Source of the DNA: an uncultured Methanosarcinales archaeon
Lineage (GTDB): Archaea; Halobacteriota; Methanosarcinia; Methanotrichales; Methanotrichaceae
Length of the DNA: 64,000 nt
Assembly: GCA_903871465.1 (NCBI GenBank)
Contig: CAIQHB010000013.1
Span: 1-64,000, forward strand
Direction: 5' to 3'
In this document: positions 26,531 through 35,672 of the stretch, in pieces
Layout of the letters: the number at the start of each line of letters is the position of its first letter
How positions within the stretch are numbered: the stretch's first letter is position 1
Program-made: the position numbers and the translations under genes
Notes under the pieces: generated by a model
Seen by the model: only the letters and a program-made list of their open reading frames with translations
Databases searched by the model: none
What the model was told of the DNA's origin: nothing

Positions 26531-26594
26531 AAATGAAAAAAATCGCGAAGATCAATGGTTTATTATCGTCGGGTGATGGTTTGATCCCTCGCGA

Positions 26595-26608
26595 AAAAGG
26601 ATAAATAG
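26595..26608 (+). promoter_or_regulatory. Promoter of the superoxide dismutase gene
   Basis: AAAAAGGATAAATA is the best TATA-like run. It implies a start near 26630 and a short leader carrying GGTGA (26640-26644), 7 nt before ATG 26652. Confidence 0.5.
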
Positions 26609-26651
26609 TCAGCAGTCCAAAACAATATGTTATTCTAAAGGTGATTAAACT

Positions 26652-27266
26652 ATGGCCGATACGAAATTTTATTCCTTGCCGGAACTGCCCTATGCCTACG
26701 ATGCTCTCGCTCCGCAGATCTCTGAGGTCCAGCTCCGGCTGCACCATGACAAACACCATGCTGCCTACGTAAACGGTGCCAATGCCATCCTGGAAAAGCT
26801 GGACAAGGCCCGCCAGGCGGGAACTGATGTGGATATGAAAGCCACCCTGAAAGAGCTCTCCTTCCAGGTAGGCGGCCATAAGCTGCACAGCCTCTTCTGG
26901 AAGAATCTCGCTCCCGCGACCAAGACCGGCAAAGAGCCCAGCGGCGCCCTGGCAGATGTCCTGAAGAAGGAGTTCGGCTCAATTGAGCGCTTCAAAAAGG
27001 AATTTACTGCTGCGGCAAACAGCACAGAAGGATCCGGCTGGGCGGCGCTTGCCTGGTGCAACCATACCAAGAGGCCGCTTCTCATGCAGATCGAGAAGCA
27101 TAATGTGAACGTAATCCCGACATATAAGATCCTCATGGTCCTGGATGTCTGGGAGCATGCTTACTATCTGGACTACAAGAACGAGCGGGCGAAGTTCACA
27201 GAGGCCTTCTGGAGCATAGTGAATTGGGAAGAGGCGAACACGAGGCTGGAGGCGGCCCTGAAGTAG
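26652..27266 (+). CDS. Superoxide dismutase, Fe/Mn family
   Basis: A 204-residue cytoplasmic enzyme that converts superoxide to O2 and H2O2. The four metal ligands are visible: His31 ([11 protein letters not shown]), the His in [10 protein letters not shown], and Asp165 and His169 (DVWEHAYY). The two-domain alpha/alpha-beta layout and length are standard. Methanogens of this type usually carry the iron form, but the metal cannot be settled from sequence. A clear ribosome site (GGTGA) precedes the ATG. It is one of few oxidative-stress genes in the window and is probably monocistronic. Confidence 0.95.
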   Translation: MADTKFYSLPELPYAYDALAPQISEVQLRLHHDKHHAAYVNGANAILEKLDKARQAGTDVDMKATLKELSFQVGGHKLHSLFWKNLAPATKTGKEPSGALADVLKKEFGSIERFKKEFTAAANSTEGSGWAALAWCNHTKRPLLMQIEKHNVNVIPTYKILMVLDVWEHAYYLDYKNERAKFTEAFWSIVNWEEANTRLEAALK

Positions 27267-27281
27267 GGGCGCCATGGTCTA

Positions 27282-27299
27282 AATTTTTTTGACGTTTTT
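27282..27299 (+). terminator. Oligo-T terminator of the superoxide dismutase gene
   Basis: Runs of seven T (27284-27290) and five T (27295-27299) begin 17 nt behind the stop codon, without a stem. This is the usual form of an archaeal terminator. Confidence 0.55.
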
Positions 27300-27708
27300 G
27301 TGATTCAAACATATCTTTAGCGGGCCTCTTAACTGATACACCAGTTGTTCGCGAAATGCTTTTTACTATTTCTGGACCCCATTTATATCCTGTAGTCTAT
27401 ACACATTACAACTCATTTGATAGAATACCGATTCAGACTGTTTCATGAATGCATAACTCGAGATCTTTGGCAATTGATCCATACAGCAGATAGGTTCTGA
27501 ATACTTTCGCCACACGCAAGGACCATGGTTAATAACTTTGTCGGGGAGATGTCAAGCGTTTACTTTATAACTTAGTGGAGACACATAATTGTCAAAAGAT
27601 TTTGAGGGAGTTCGGAGCGCAAAGCGAATAAACTCAGAACGAAATATTAGTCCATTAGTTGATTTGTCGAGGATGCGTTATGTCGCTTTATCGTAGAAGG
27701 GATGGGCG
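27300..27708. other. Non-coding region upstream of nrdD
   Basis: About 410 bp without a credible gene on either strand. AT-rich boxes occur at about 27384-27392 (CATTTATAT) and 27571-27578 (CTTTATAA), so a transcript of 100-300 nt ahead of nrdD is possible. No known riboswitch fold was recognised. Confidence 0.4.
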
Positions 27709-29985
27709 TTGAGCAGCAGAATAGTGCAGCAGACCCTGGAAGGGTTAGCCGTTTCTGCTATGCCCAGGGTTAGAACCACAGATGGTCATCTGCTGGACTG
27801 GGACAGAGAGGCCATAGCCAAGCAGCTCCTGAAGGAGACCAAACTATCTGAACAATTCTATAAAGAACCAGGTATAACCGAAGAAGAGGCCAAGGACATA
27901 GCAAAAGAGGTGGAACGCCGGGTGAGGTGGATGAACGTCCGTTACCTGAGCGGTCCCCTGGTCAGGGAGATCATGAACGTGGTCCTTCTGGAGAGGCACC
28001 ACACGGAGTGGCGAAACATCTGCACCCGCGTCGGGACCCCTGTCTACGATGCTCACCTCATCGACATTGGCACTGGTTTCGAGTCCAAGGAGAACGCTAA
28101 CCTCCAGGAGAATGCCGAGACCAGCCACAAGAAGAAAGCAGACAAGATCAGCAAGGAGCAGTACCTGCTACTGCTGCCGCCCTATCTGGCCGACCGCCAC
28201 CTCGCCGGCGATCTTCACATCCACGACCTGGAGTATTTTGGAACCAGGCCGTTCTGCCAGGATTGGGATCTGCGTTACTTCCTCTACTACGGCCTTATGC
28301 CCGACGGTCTTGGCACCAAGGCCAGCGTAGCCGGGCCTGCCAAGAAACCGGAGGTTGCCATTCTGCATGCCGTCAAGGCACTGGGCAGCGCCCAGACCAA
28401 CTTTGCCGGAGGCCAGGGCTTCTACAATTTCCTCACCTTCATAGCGCCCTATTTCGAGAGCCGCAATTACGCCGAGATCGTGCAGCTCATGCAGATGTTT
28501 GTCTACGAGATGACGCAGATGATGGTTGCTCGCGGCGGCCAGCTGGTCTTCTCTTCAGTCCAGCTTACTCCGGGGGTTCCCAAACTCTGGAGGGACAAGC
28601 CTGCAGTCTATGCTGGAAAGGTCTGGAACGGCTCGTCTCCCGAGGCGCCGCTGAAGACCTACGGCCAGTTCGAGCGCGAGGTGCGCCTGGCGTTTAAAGC
28701 CCTCATGGAGGTCATGCTGGCAGGCGACTACTGGGGCAAGCCCTTCAACTTCCCCAAGCCCGAGATCAGCATTGAGCCTGACTTCATGATAGAAGACGAG
28801 GCCTTCAATGCCGCCCACCCGGATCTTCCCACCTATCAGGACCTCTACCTCATGACATTCAAGCTGGCAGCCGAGTATGGTACCCCTTACTTCGATAACC
28901 AGCTTCCAGCTTATCGCGGGGCGGGGGAAGGAATCTCCTGCTATCAATGCTGCGCGTATCAATTTGCCGCCACCTCGGACACAGATGACCAGTTTGAGGA
29001 TAAGCTGTACTTTAAAGACGGCAAGCACTTCTCCATGGGCTCCTGGCAGGTTGTATCCCTCAACTGTCCTCGCGCTGCCTATCTCGCTCGCGGAGACGAC
29101 GAGCTGCTCTTCGAGTACCTGCGAGAGCTGATGGACACTTCTGTTGAGATCTTTAAGATAAAACGTGAATGGATGAGCCAGATCATCAAGAATCATCGCA
29201 TGCCCTTTGCCACGCAGCAGCCCAAAGATCCTATCACGGGCGAGAAAGGCTCAGTCGCCGTCGGCCTGGAAGGGCTGGTTTATACCATTGGCGTGGTAGG
29301 CGTCAACGAGATGGTTCAGTTCCATACGGGAAAGCAGATGCACGAATCCCGGGAGTCCTGGAAGCTCGCCGTACGTGCCATGACGGAGATGGAGATCTAT
29401 TCCAAGAAGCTCTCCCAACAGCATGCCATGACCATCGCCCTGGCGCGCACGCCTGCAGAGACCACTGCTCAGCGTTTCGCGGTATCTGACCTGATCCATG
29501 AGGAGTTCAGGGACTGCGCCGAGCGGGTTGTGAAAGGCGATCTGGATGCCGTGAAGAAGAACGTGCATAAGACGCGCGACTTGCCCGTCTACTACACCAA
29601 TGGCACTCATCTGCCGCCCAGCGCAGATGTGACCATCTTCGAGAGGGCAAAGCTTGAGCATGTCTTCTTCCCCATAGTCGACGGTGGCAACATCTTCCAT
29701 GTCTTCATGGGCGAGGCCACCCCTGACCCCAAGGGCCTGATGGACTTCGGTATGCGCCTGGCCAGAGAGACCCAAATCGGCTACTTCACCTTCACCAAGG
29801 ACATGACGGTATGTCTCGGCTGCTCCCAGGTCTCAGGCGGTCTGGAGGACAACTGCCCCAACTGCGGATCGGAAGATGTAGACCACATCAGCCGAATTAC
29901 CGGGTACTTGCAGGCTGTGAGCGGATGGAACAGCGCCAAGCGCCAGGAGCTAAAAGACCGAAAAAGATACAACGAACTGGCATAG
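27709..29985 (+). CDS. nrdD: Anaerobic ribonucleoside-triphosphate reductase
   Basis: A 758-residue class III ribonucleotide reductase that makes deoxynucleotides with a glycyl radical. The N-terminus holds an ATP-cone regulatory domain (PRVRTTDGHLLDWDREAIAK). The body is the ten-stranded barrel, with an active-site cysteine region around SCYQCCAY. The C-terminus has a zinc ribbon (CLGC and CPNC, near residues 705-725) and the radical Gly732 in RITGYLQAV. The partner activase NrdG is not in the window. TTG 27709 is given as the start; ATG 27760 would remove 17 residues and leave the ATP cone intact. Confidence 0.96.
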   Translation: MSSRIVQQTLEGLAVSAMPRVRTTDGHLLDWDREAIAKQLLKETKLSEQFYKEPGITEEEAKDIAKEVERRVRWMNVRYLSGPLVREIMNVVLLERHHTEWRNICTRVGTPVYDAHLIDIGTGFESKENANLQENAETSHKKKADKISKEQYLLLLPPYLADRHLAGDLHIHDLEYFGTRPFCQDWDLRYFLYYGLMPDGLGTKASVAGPAKKPEVAILHAVKALGSAQTNFAGGQGFYNFLTFIAPYFESRNYAEIVQLMQMFVYEMTQMMVARGGQLVFSSVQLTPGVPKLWRDKPAVYAGKVWNGSSPEAPLKTYGQFEREVRLAFKALMEVMLAGDYWGKPFNFPKPEISIEPDFMIEDEAFNAAHPDLPTYQDLYLMTFKLAAEYGTPYFDNQLPAYRGAGEGISCYQCCAYQFAATSDTDDQFEDKLYFKDGKHFSMGSWQVVSLNCPRAAYLARGDDELLFEYLRELMDTSVEIFKIKREWMSQIIKNHRMPFATQQPKDPITGEKGSVAVGLEGLVYTIGVVGVNEMVQFHTGKQMHESRESWKLAVRAMTEMEIYSKKLSQQHAMTIALARTPAETTAQRFAVSDLIHEEFRDCAERVVKGDLDAVKKNVHKTRDLPVYYTNGTHLPPSADVTIFERAKLEHVFFPIVDGGNIFHVFMGEATPDPKGLMDFGMRLARETQIGYFTFTKDMTVCLGCSQVSGGLEDNCPNCGSEDVDHISRITGYLQAVSGWNSAKRQELKDRKRYNELA

Positions 29986-30008
29986 GCTTGACGACATAGG
30001 CTAACGAA

Positions 30009-30023
30009 AAGTATATATCGGAT
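30009..30023 (+). promoter_or_regulatory. Promoter of the ferredoxin gene
   Basis: AAGTATATATCGGAT provides a TATA box about 30 nt before the likely transcript start, with GGAGG at 30058-30062 and ATG at 30071. The 13-bp core GTATATATCGGAT recurs at 50407-50419. Confidence 0.55.
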
Positions 30024-30070
30024 ATACTAACAGGTGGGTTTGCCAGCGAGCAAAATTGGAGGATTCAATA

Positions 30071-30247
30071 ATGCCTGCAGTTGTTAACCGAGAAGAATGC
30101 GTAAGCTGTGGAACTTGCGTCGAGGAGTGCCCGGAAGAAGCCATCAGCTTGGATGACGAGGAAATAGCAGTTGTAAATAAGGAAAAGTGCACTGAGTGCA
30201 AGACATGCGTTGAGGCTTGCCCATCGGAAGCTATCAGCATGGAGTGA
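30071..30247 (+). CDS. 2[4Fe-4S] ferredoxin
   Basis: A 58-residue clostridial-type ferredoxin with two CxxCxxCxxxCP motifs ([14 protein letters not shown] and [14 protein letters not shown]), an internal duplication, and no extra domain. It is a low-potential electron carrier; in aceticlastic methanogens such ferredoxins accept electrons from CO oxidation by the CODH complex. The ATG at 30071 is 8 nt behind GGAGG; an in-frame TTG at 30056 overlaps that site and is not the start. It follows nrdD by 85 bp but has its own promoter. Confidence 0.95.
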   Translation: MPAVVNREECVSCGTCVEECPEEAISLDDEEIAVVNKEKCTECKTCVEACPSEAISME

Positions 30248-30266
30248 GCACTTTCAGCACATCTTT

Positions 30267-30968
30267 TTAGATTTCTTTTTCTCTTGGTTGACTTGCAACA
30301 ATGTCTTTTGGCGTTGATTCTTTGTCCGTTATGGCTTCATAGAACTGCTCCCAGTCCAGTGTAGTGGCCACACATCCTGCGGTGGTGAGGGGCACTCCTC
30401 GAGCCGGTATGGCATGGCTGTGGCATAGGTCCAGGCCTTCTTTTATCTCCATATGGCAGCCCACTCCTACAATGGCTCCCGGCCGGTATTTTTTGATGAT
30501 TCTCTTGATGAAGCTGGAGCCGGGGACGATGAAGAATCTATAGCCCATAGTCTCAGCATAATTCTTGGCCTCACCAATACTGCAGCGCCCACAATTCACG
30601 CATTTTATGCCCTCTGGAGTGAGTTTGGCCGGGCACTCTGTGCTGCGAACACATTGGGGCATGAAGATGAAGCGTCTCTCGCAGGGAGTTTTTAAAAACT
30701 CCTTCTCGTTGATGTAATTTCGGAGGCGCACACCGACATCGTCCACCATGGAATCGTCCACTCTGGTTGCCCAGAAGAGAGCCTTTATTACGCTCTCGAG
30801 GAGAATGATGCCCAAGAGCATAGTTCGTGCCGCGAAGAAGTTGCCAGTCTTAAAGGAGTAAAGGATGAGCAGAGCCACAAAAATCGAGAGAATCAGAACG
30901 AATACGGCCATAAAAACTACGGCCTCGCCCACGAAATAGAATAGCTGGTTCAAGTACTCTGGGAACAT
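30267..30968 (-). CDS. DUF116 membrane protein
   Basis: A 233-residue protein with two N-terminal hydrophobic segments (about 10-37 and 45-62) followed by a cytoplasmic Cys-rich domain. The cysteines in CERRF, MPQCVRSTECPAKL and CVNCGRCSIGEA, together with GCHMEIKEG and TTAGCVATTLDW further on, match the DUF116 family, which probably binds an Fe-S cluster or metal. The reaction is unknown. The gene converges on the ferredoxin gene with only 19 bp between the stop codons, and is divergent from the S15 operon. Confidence 0.85.
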   Translation of the reverse strand: MFPEYLNQLFYFVGEAVVFMAVFVLILSIFVALLILYSFKTGNFFAARTMLLGIILLESVIKALFWATRVDDSMVDDVGVRLRNYINEKEFLKTPCERRFIFMPQCVRSTECPAKLTPEGIKCVNCGRCSIGEAKNYAETMGYRFFIVPGSSFIKRIIKKYRPGAIVGVGCHMEIKEGLDLCHSHAIPARGVPLTTAGCVATTLDWEQFYEAITDKESTPKDIVASQPREKEI

Positions 30969-31093
30969 GATTGGATCTTCAACCCTTTCCGGCTTATAAA
31001 TCTGTTACCGACGAAGAACGGCGCAAGTTTTTTATCCCACCTGACATTGAGCATTACACCTTCGCCCTTATGAAACTTAATGAGGATTGAAAA

Positions 31094-31549
31094 ATGGCAA
31101 AGATGCACAGCAGAAAAAAGGGCTCTTCTCGATCCCGACCACCCACGGTTGCAAAAACACCCGCGTGGTTTGATGTATCCAAAGAAGAGCTGGAAAAGAC
31201 AATCATGAAACTGCACGATAGCGGTCTTCCCACCAGCCGCATTGGTCTGACATTGAGAGACCAGTATGGAGTGCCCAGCACCAAGCTGGCATTGGGAAAG
31301 AGCATGAACAGCTTCCTGATAGAGAACAAGGCCCTACCGGATATTCCGGAGGATCTGGGCAACCTGATGAGAAAAGCTCTTCATGTCCGCAAGCATATCA
31401 AAGCTAACAAGAAGGATGTCCACAACAAGAGAGCTTTGCAGCTAACCGAAAACAAGATCAGAAGATTGGTTAAATACTATCATGACTCCGGGCGGCTGGC
31501 ACCGGATTGGACCTATTCGCCCGAGACGGCTGAGATTCTCGTCTCATGA
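31094..31549 (+). CDS. rps15: Small ribosomal subunit protein uS15
   Basis: A 151-residue protein with the archaeal/eukaryotic N-terminal extension (MAKMHSRKKGSSRSRPP) before the S15 four-helix core, including LGKSMNSFLIENK and the rRNA-binding segment KIRRLVKYYHDSGRLAPDW. GAGGATTG gives a ribosome site. It heads the operon uS15, RecJ-like, Pcc1, SerRS, with 4-nt overlaps between each pair. That order is partly conserved in archaea. Confidence 0.96.
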   Translation: MAKMHSRKKGSSRSRPPTVAKTPAWFDVSKEELEKTIMKLHDSGLPTSRIGLTLRDQYGVPSTKLALGKSMNSFLIENKALPDIPEDLGNLMRKALHVRKHIKANKKDVHNKRALQLTENKIRRLVKYYHDSGRLAPDWTYSPETAEILVS

Positions 31550-32883
31550 AACGGCTCGACAAGGCTGCAGAAGCTATTGCCAAGTCGATACTGCATTGCG
31601 ACAGCATGCGTGTGATCTCGCATAACGACGCGGACGGGATCACATCAGCAGGGCTGATTTGCAATGCGCTCCTGCGCGCAGGAATACCTTTTCAGGCCTC
31701 GCTTCTGAAAAGGCTTGATGAATCTGTGATCAATGGTCTGACGGGACCTGTGGTATTCTGCGACATGGGCAGCGGCAAGCCGGAGCTGATCTCTCGCATC
31801 AAAGACGATTGCTTCGTTCTTGACCATCACCGTCCCGTGGGAACATTGAGCTGTATGCATCTCAATCCCCATCTCTACGGTATAGACGGGGCCTTTGAAC
31901 TGTCCGCGGCGGGCACGGTATACTCCGTGGTGCGTCACATGGGCGACAATTTCGATCTGGCAGGCCTTGCGTTGGTCGGTGCCATGGGAGACCGCCAGGG
32001 CATGATTGGTGCGAACAGAACTATTCTGGAAGATGCCATTGCCAGCGGCGCCGTAGAGGTGAAACCAGGTCTGAAGATGTCCGAAGACGGTCCACTGGAA
32101 GATGTGTTTCAAAATAGCATCGAGCCTCTTCTGGACTTTACCGGCGATCCGGAAAAGACTCGCAAATTTCTGGATGATTTGAAGATAAAGGGCAATGTAG
32201 AGAGCCTGGAAAAGGACGACCTATCGAGGCTATGCACGGCCCTTACACTGAAATTGCTTATCCAAGGAAGCTTTGCCGCCGATTCTATTTTGGGAGATGT
32301 GATCCGGCTCCGGCATGAGGTGGTGGAGAACTCACTGCAGATGGTGCAGCTCCTCAACGCCTGTGGCAACAGAGATGTTCCGGGCCTTGGTCTGGCTCTA
32401 TGCCTCCGGGACCGGAGCGCTTTGGGTGAAGCTCGGAAGCTGGCCCAGGAATACAAAAGCCACATCTTGCGGGAGATGAATCTACTTAGAGTGCAAAATA
32501 AGGTAATGGCGAATATTCGCTATCTGATGAGGGAAAATATGGAAGCGGGATCGATTGTATCGGGTCTCGGAATTCGATACCTATACACTGATATGCCCCT
32601 CATCACCTTGAATCACAAAGATGATATGGTTAAGATATCGGCGCGCGGAACCAAGCCGCTCATAGCCAGGGGACTGGATCTTTCTGTTGCCATGCGAAAA
32701 GCGGCAGAGGCCGTGGGAGGTACAGGTGGAGGCCATACCATTGCCAGCGGGGCCTCCATCCCGCCGGGCGCAGAGGAGAGGTTTCTGGGCCTGCTGGACG
32801 AGATAGTGGGCGAGCAGCTGCATGGAACTGCAAAAGTCGAGGCTCTTGTCTCCAGCGCACCGAGCCGCAGTGATGCGGCATGA
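31546..32883 (+). CDS. DHH/DHHA1 phosphoesterase, RecJ-like
   Basis: A 445-residue protein of the archaeal RecJ-like group. DHH motifs: I SHNDADGITSAG (about 25-36), II VVFCDMGSGK, III VLDHHRP (about 102-108), and the DHHA1 substrate-binding motif GGTGGGHTIASGA (about 391-403). These coordinate two metal ions for 5'-3' exonuclease or phosphodiesterase activity. Archaeal homologues include the GINS-associated nuclease (GAN) and RNA-active relatives; which type this is cannot be decided here. The start overlaps the uS15 stop by 4 nt, indicating coupled translation. Confidence 0.9.
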   Translation: MKRLDKAAEAIAKSILHCDSMRVISHNDADGITSAGLICNALLRAGIPFQASLLKRLDESVINGLTGPVVFCDMGSGKPELISRIKDDCFVLDHHRPVGTLSCMHLNPHLYGIDGAFELSAAGTVYSVVRHMGDNFDLAGLALVGAMGDRQGMIGANRTILEDAIASGAVEVKPGLKMSEDGPLEDVFQNSIEPLLDFTGDPEKTRKFLDDLKIKGNVESLEKDDLSRLCTALTLKLLIQGSFAADSILGDVIRLRHEVVENSLQMVQLLNACGNRDVPGLGLALCLRDRSALGEARKLAQEYKSHILREMNLLRVQNKVMANIRYLMRENMEAGSIVSGLGIRYLYTDMPLITLNHKDDMVKISARGTKPLIARGLDLSVAMRKAAEAVGGTGGGHTIASGASIPPGAEERFLGLLDEIVGEQLHGTAKVEALVSSAPSRSDAA

Positions 32884-33101
32884 TCCGGGTCCGGCTGGTC
32901 TTCTATGGAGAGACTGCTGGGCTGGTGGCGAGTGCCATTGAGCCAGATAACCTGCCCAATATGAGTCTTCAGAGAGATACAGATCGCATTTGCCTGCAAT
33001 TCTCGACCGAGAAGATAGGTACCCTGCTTTCCACAGCTGACGATCTATTGATGAACATTAAAATAGCGGAAGATACACAATCTTGCGCGGAGGAGAGATG
33101 A
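32880..33101 (+). CDS. pcc1: KEOPS complex subunit Pcc1
   Basis: A 73-residue protein. Pcc1 forms the dimer at the centre of KEOPS, which makes the t6A modification of tRNAs that read ANN codons. Features: short beta-alpha-beta-beta-alpha layout, [20 protein letters not shown] at the start, and the family's hydrophobic helix near the end ([15 protein letters not shown]). ATG overlaps the RecJ-like stop (ATGA), and its own stop overlaps the SerRS start (ATGA). Its place directly before a tRNA synthetase fits a shared tRNA role. The other KEOPS subunits are not in the window. Confidence 0.88.
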   Translation: MIRVRLVFYGETAGLVASAIEPDNLPNMSLQRDTDRICLQFSTEKIGTLLSTADDLLMNIKIAEDTQSCAEER

Positions 33102-34600
33102 AATTCCACTTAGAGGCAAGCTTTCGGCTTAGCGCCGATGCCGGCAATGCAGAAGCTGCCATTTCTGATTTCTTTAGGGAAGCCGGGCCATTACTGCAGA
33201 AGGGCGCGCCCGATGGGCAAGGCGCAAAGATAACCGAGTGGAAGCTGGCCGGAAATAAAATCGATCTGGTCATTGATAGTGATCGGTTTGTGCGAGCCCA
33301 TGATGCGTTGCTCAGGCTGCGCCGGCCGCTTTCTGAGCTATTGGGGAAGCAATTTCGCATCGGCGTGCGTGGCCTGGATGTGAGCCGGTTCGAGATAGAG
33401 GTTGAGTCCGAGAGAGCCATCGAGCACAAGATACCCTACGTTCGGGAGATAAAGTTCGAGAGCGGCAAGCTGCACCTTTCCTTGGATGTGGGCCCGAGCG
33501 GCACTCTGGGCCAGGCTGAGATCGAAAACCGCATACCCGATAGGATAATCAGCCTCCTGGAGGAGAAGATGCAGAGTGGCTACGGAGGCAAGACTGAGCA
33601 CTGGGAGCTGCTCTGGGAAAGCCAGGCCCGCGAGCCGAAGAGCCGTCGCGACCCCACCGATGAGATGCAAAAAGCGGGATGGATCAAGCATGGCTCCAGC
33701 CGTGGCCAGTGGATCTATGGGCCGGAGGCAACGCACGTCTTCCGGACCTTCGAGCAGATCGTTTTGGAGGAGATAATCAGGCCATTAGGCTATCAAGAGA
33801 TGATCTTTCCCAAGCTCGACACCTGGGACGTCTGGAAGAAGAGCGGTCACGCCCAGGGTGTTTACCCGGAGATCTATTTCGTCTGCCCGCCCAAGACCCG
33901 CGATCCTGCCTACTGGGAAGAGGTCATGGACCACTACAAGGTCACCCATGAGGTGCCTCTGGAGCTGATCAAGGATAAGATCGATCTGCCCATCGGAGGG
34001 ATGTGCTACGCGCAGTGCCCCACGTTCTGGGGATTCTTGCAGGGAATGACTCTGCCCGGGAGTGAGCTGCCCATCACGGTCTTCGATCGCTCCGGCACGA
34101 GCCACCGCTATGAGTCCGGCGGAATTCACGGCATCGAGCGCGTGGACGAGTTCCACAGAATTGAGATCGTCTGGCTGGGGACCAAAGCCCAGGCCCTGGA
34201 GGAAGCGGAGAAGCTGAAGAGCTGCTACAAGCATATCTTCGAGGACATCTTGGAGCTGCACTGGAGGACGGCTTGGGTCACGCCCTGGTTTATGGCGCAG
34301 GAGGGAAAGACCGGCCTCTCAGAGATGTCTGGCGCAGGCACAGTGGACTATGAAGCCGTCTTGCCCTACAATGGAAACTGGATAGAGTTTCAGAATCTAT
34401 CCGTGAACGGGGAGAAGTATCCCAAGGGCTTCACTGTAAAAGCACAATCAGGAGATGCCCTCTGGTCTGGCTGCAGCGGCGTGGGCCTGGAACGCTGGGC
34501 TTCGGCATTCTTGAGCCAGAAGGGCCTCGACCCTGAGAACTGGCCCGCAGAGTTTCGCCAACGCTTCGGGGAGATGCCCAAAGGGATCAGATTCCTCTGA
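33098..34600 (+). CDS. serS2: Type-2 (methanogen-type) serine--tRNA ligase
   Basis: A 500-residue class II synthetase of the rare type known from methanogenic archaea, which uses an active-site zinc and a different tRNA-binding domain from bacterial SerRS. The N-terminal domain (1-165) begins [19 protein letters not shown]. The catalytic core has Cys in [12 protein letters not shown] and in [12 protein letters not shown], and Glu in the [19 protein letters not shown] region, as expected for the Cys-Glu-Cys zinc site; motif 3 is [10 protein letters not shown] 33098 follows GGAGG and overlaps the Pcc1 stop; the frame's GTG/TTG codons upstream lie inside pcc1. This gene is a strong marker of a methanogen. 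Confidence 0.94.
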   Translation: MKFHLEASFRLSADAGNAEAAISDFFREAGPLLQKGAPDGQGAKITEWKLAGNKIDLVIDSDRFVRAHDALLRLRRPLSELLGKQFRIGVRGLDVSRFEIEVESERAIEHKIPYVREIKFESGKLHLSLDVGPSGTLGQAEIENRIPDRIISLLEEKMQSGYGGKTEHWELLWESQAREPKSRRDPTDEMQKAGWIKHGSSRGQWIYGPEATHVFRTFEQIVLEEIIRPLGYQEMIFPKLDTWDVWKKSGHAQGVYPEIYFVCPPKTRDPAYWEEVMDHYKVTHEVPLELIKDKIDLPIGGMCYAQCPTFWGFLQGMTLPGSELPITVFDRSGTSHRYESGGIHGIERVDEFHRIEIVWLGTKAQALEEAEKLKSCYKHIFEDILELHWRTAWVTPWFMAQEGKTGLSEMSGAGTVDYEAVLPYNGNWIEFQNLSVNGEKYPKGFTVKAQSGDALWSGCSGVGLERWASAFLSQKGLDPENWPAEFRQRFGEMPKGIRFL

Positions 34601-34628
34601 TCCGAATTGGTATTCTTTCCCTTTTTTT
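34584..34628 (+). terminator. Hairpin and T-run ending the uS15-SerRS operon
   Basis: GGATCAG and CTGATCC form a perfect 7-bp stem with a 6-nt loop that overlaps the serS2 stop codon. T-rich runs follow, ending in seven T. Confidence 0.65.
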
Positions 34629-34670
34629 AATTTAAAAATCTTTAAGTACTAATATTACATATTACGTGAT

Positions 34671-35018
34671 ATGAAATTTCGAAATGCTTCGGTGATTTTA
34701 ATGCTGGCCGTGTTGCTGCTGGCCAACAGTGCTGCCGCTACAAAATGCGTAATTTATGTTACAGATGAACACAAGATGACGATCAATAATGCGAGAATAT
34801 ATCTTGACAATTCATCGCTGCCAATTGGCACGACCGCTTATAATTCCGGATTGGGAAGAAATGCCTGGGTCGGCGACATCAGTCAATCGGGCGAGCACAC
34901 ACTAACTGCGAAATGGGTGCAAGCGAGACCAAATGTTATCTATCACCAAGGGTCAGCGACGGTCGATATTGCAGGAAATTCCACGATGCGCATAACCATA
35001 GCGACACACAAAGTATGA
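34671..35018 (+). CDS. Small secreted protein with a beta-sandwich-like domain
   Basis: A 115-residue protein with a signal peptide (MKFRNASVILMLAVLLLANS). The mature part (KCVIYVTDEHKMTINNARIY, GTTAYNSGLGRNAWVGDIS, GEHTLTAKW) resembles a short carboxypeptidase-regulatory or PEGA-like beta domain, as used in surface proteins. TTTAAAAATC about 30 nt upstream can serve as a TATA box for a leaderless mRNA. Function unknown. Confidence 0.68.
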   Translation: MKFRNASVILMLAVLLLANSAAATKCVIYVTDEHKMTINNARIYLDNSSLPIGTTAYNSGLGRNAWVGDISQSGEHTLTAKWVQARPNVIYHQGSATVDIAGNSTMRITIATHKV

Positions 35019-35241
35019 TTTTCGAAAGAGGATTTCGCTCGCTCCTGGAGTCGTGCGACCTCCGCCTCCGTAGTGCCATCCGGTAGATGCACCTCCTGGT
35101 GGGCGGCCTGATGTTGGATGAGGACGGCATCCCGGATCAGGGCATTCTTTTCCGCCATCTCCCCTTCACGGGCCGCCCGAGCAGGGCTAACACGGGGACT
35201 GGCAATCCTTTAAATGCCAGGCGGCTCCCAACAATAAGCAG

Positions 35242-35670
35242 ATGATTCCCTTCGAGTACCTGGAGCATACCGCTGACGTGAAGTTTCGCGCTTACGGTGT
35301 GACTCCGGAAGAGATGCTCTCCAATGCCGCAGCCGCTCTCTTCAAGACCATGGTGGACCCGGCCACGGTGCAGATCCTGGAGACCTGGATGGTAGTGCTG
35401 GAGGCTCCGGAGCTGGAGGATCTGGCTTACCAATGGCTCTCGGAGATCGTGTTCCTCTTTGAGACTGAGTCGGCGGTATTCGCCTCCTTCAGGGTTCAGC
35501 TCCGTCAGAACGGGTCCTGGAAGCTTGCGGCTGAAATTGGCGGCGAGAGAATAGACCTCAAGAGACATTCCTTCGAGAACGAGGTCAAAGCCATCACTAT
35601 GCACCAGTTTCAGATAAAGAAGAACGAGAAGAGCGATCTCTGGTGCATCCAGGTGATTTTGGACGTGTGA
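35242..35670 (+). CDS. Archease
   Basis: A 142-residue protein that promotes the guanylylation and turnover of the RNA ligase RtcB. Archease motifs: FEYLEHTADVKFRAYG at the N-terminus (with the metal-binding Asp), LYQWLSE-type helix (seen as YQWLSEIVFLFE), and IKAITMHQ-like segment (seen as VKAITMHQFQI). A TATA-like TTTAAATG about 30 nt upstream suggests a leaderless transcript. rtcB starts 2 nt after the stop, so the two are cotranscribed. Confidence 0.93.
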   Translation: MIPFEYLEHTADVKFRAYGVTPEEMLSNAAAALFKTMVDPATVQILETWMVVLEAPELEDLAYQWLSEIVFLFETESAVFASFRVQLRQNGSWKLAAEIGGERIDLKRHSFENEVKAITMHQFQIKKNEKSDLWCIQVILDV

Positions 35671-35672
35671 TT

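Noticed and set aside
34943-35158. 71-codon minus-strand frame (MAEKNALIRDAVLIQHQAAH...)
   Set aside because: The first 50 residues look protein-like, but it overlaps the end of the secreted-protein gene at 34671-35018 and has no promoter or known family. A decayed fragment is possible.
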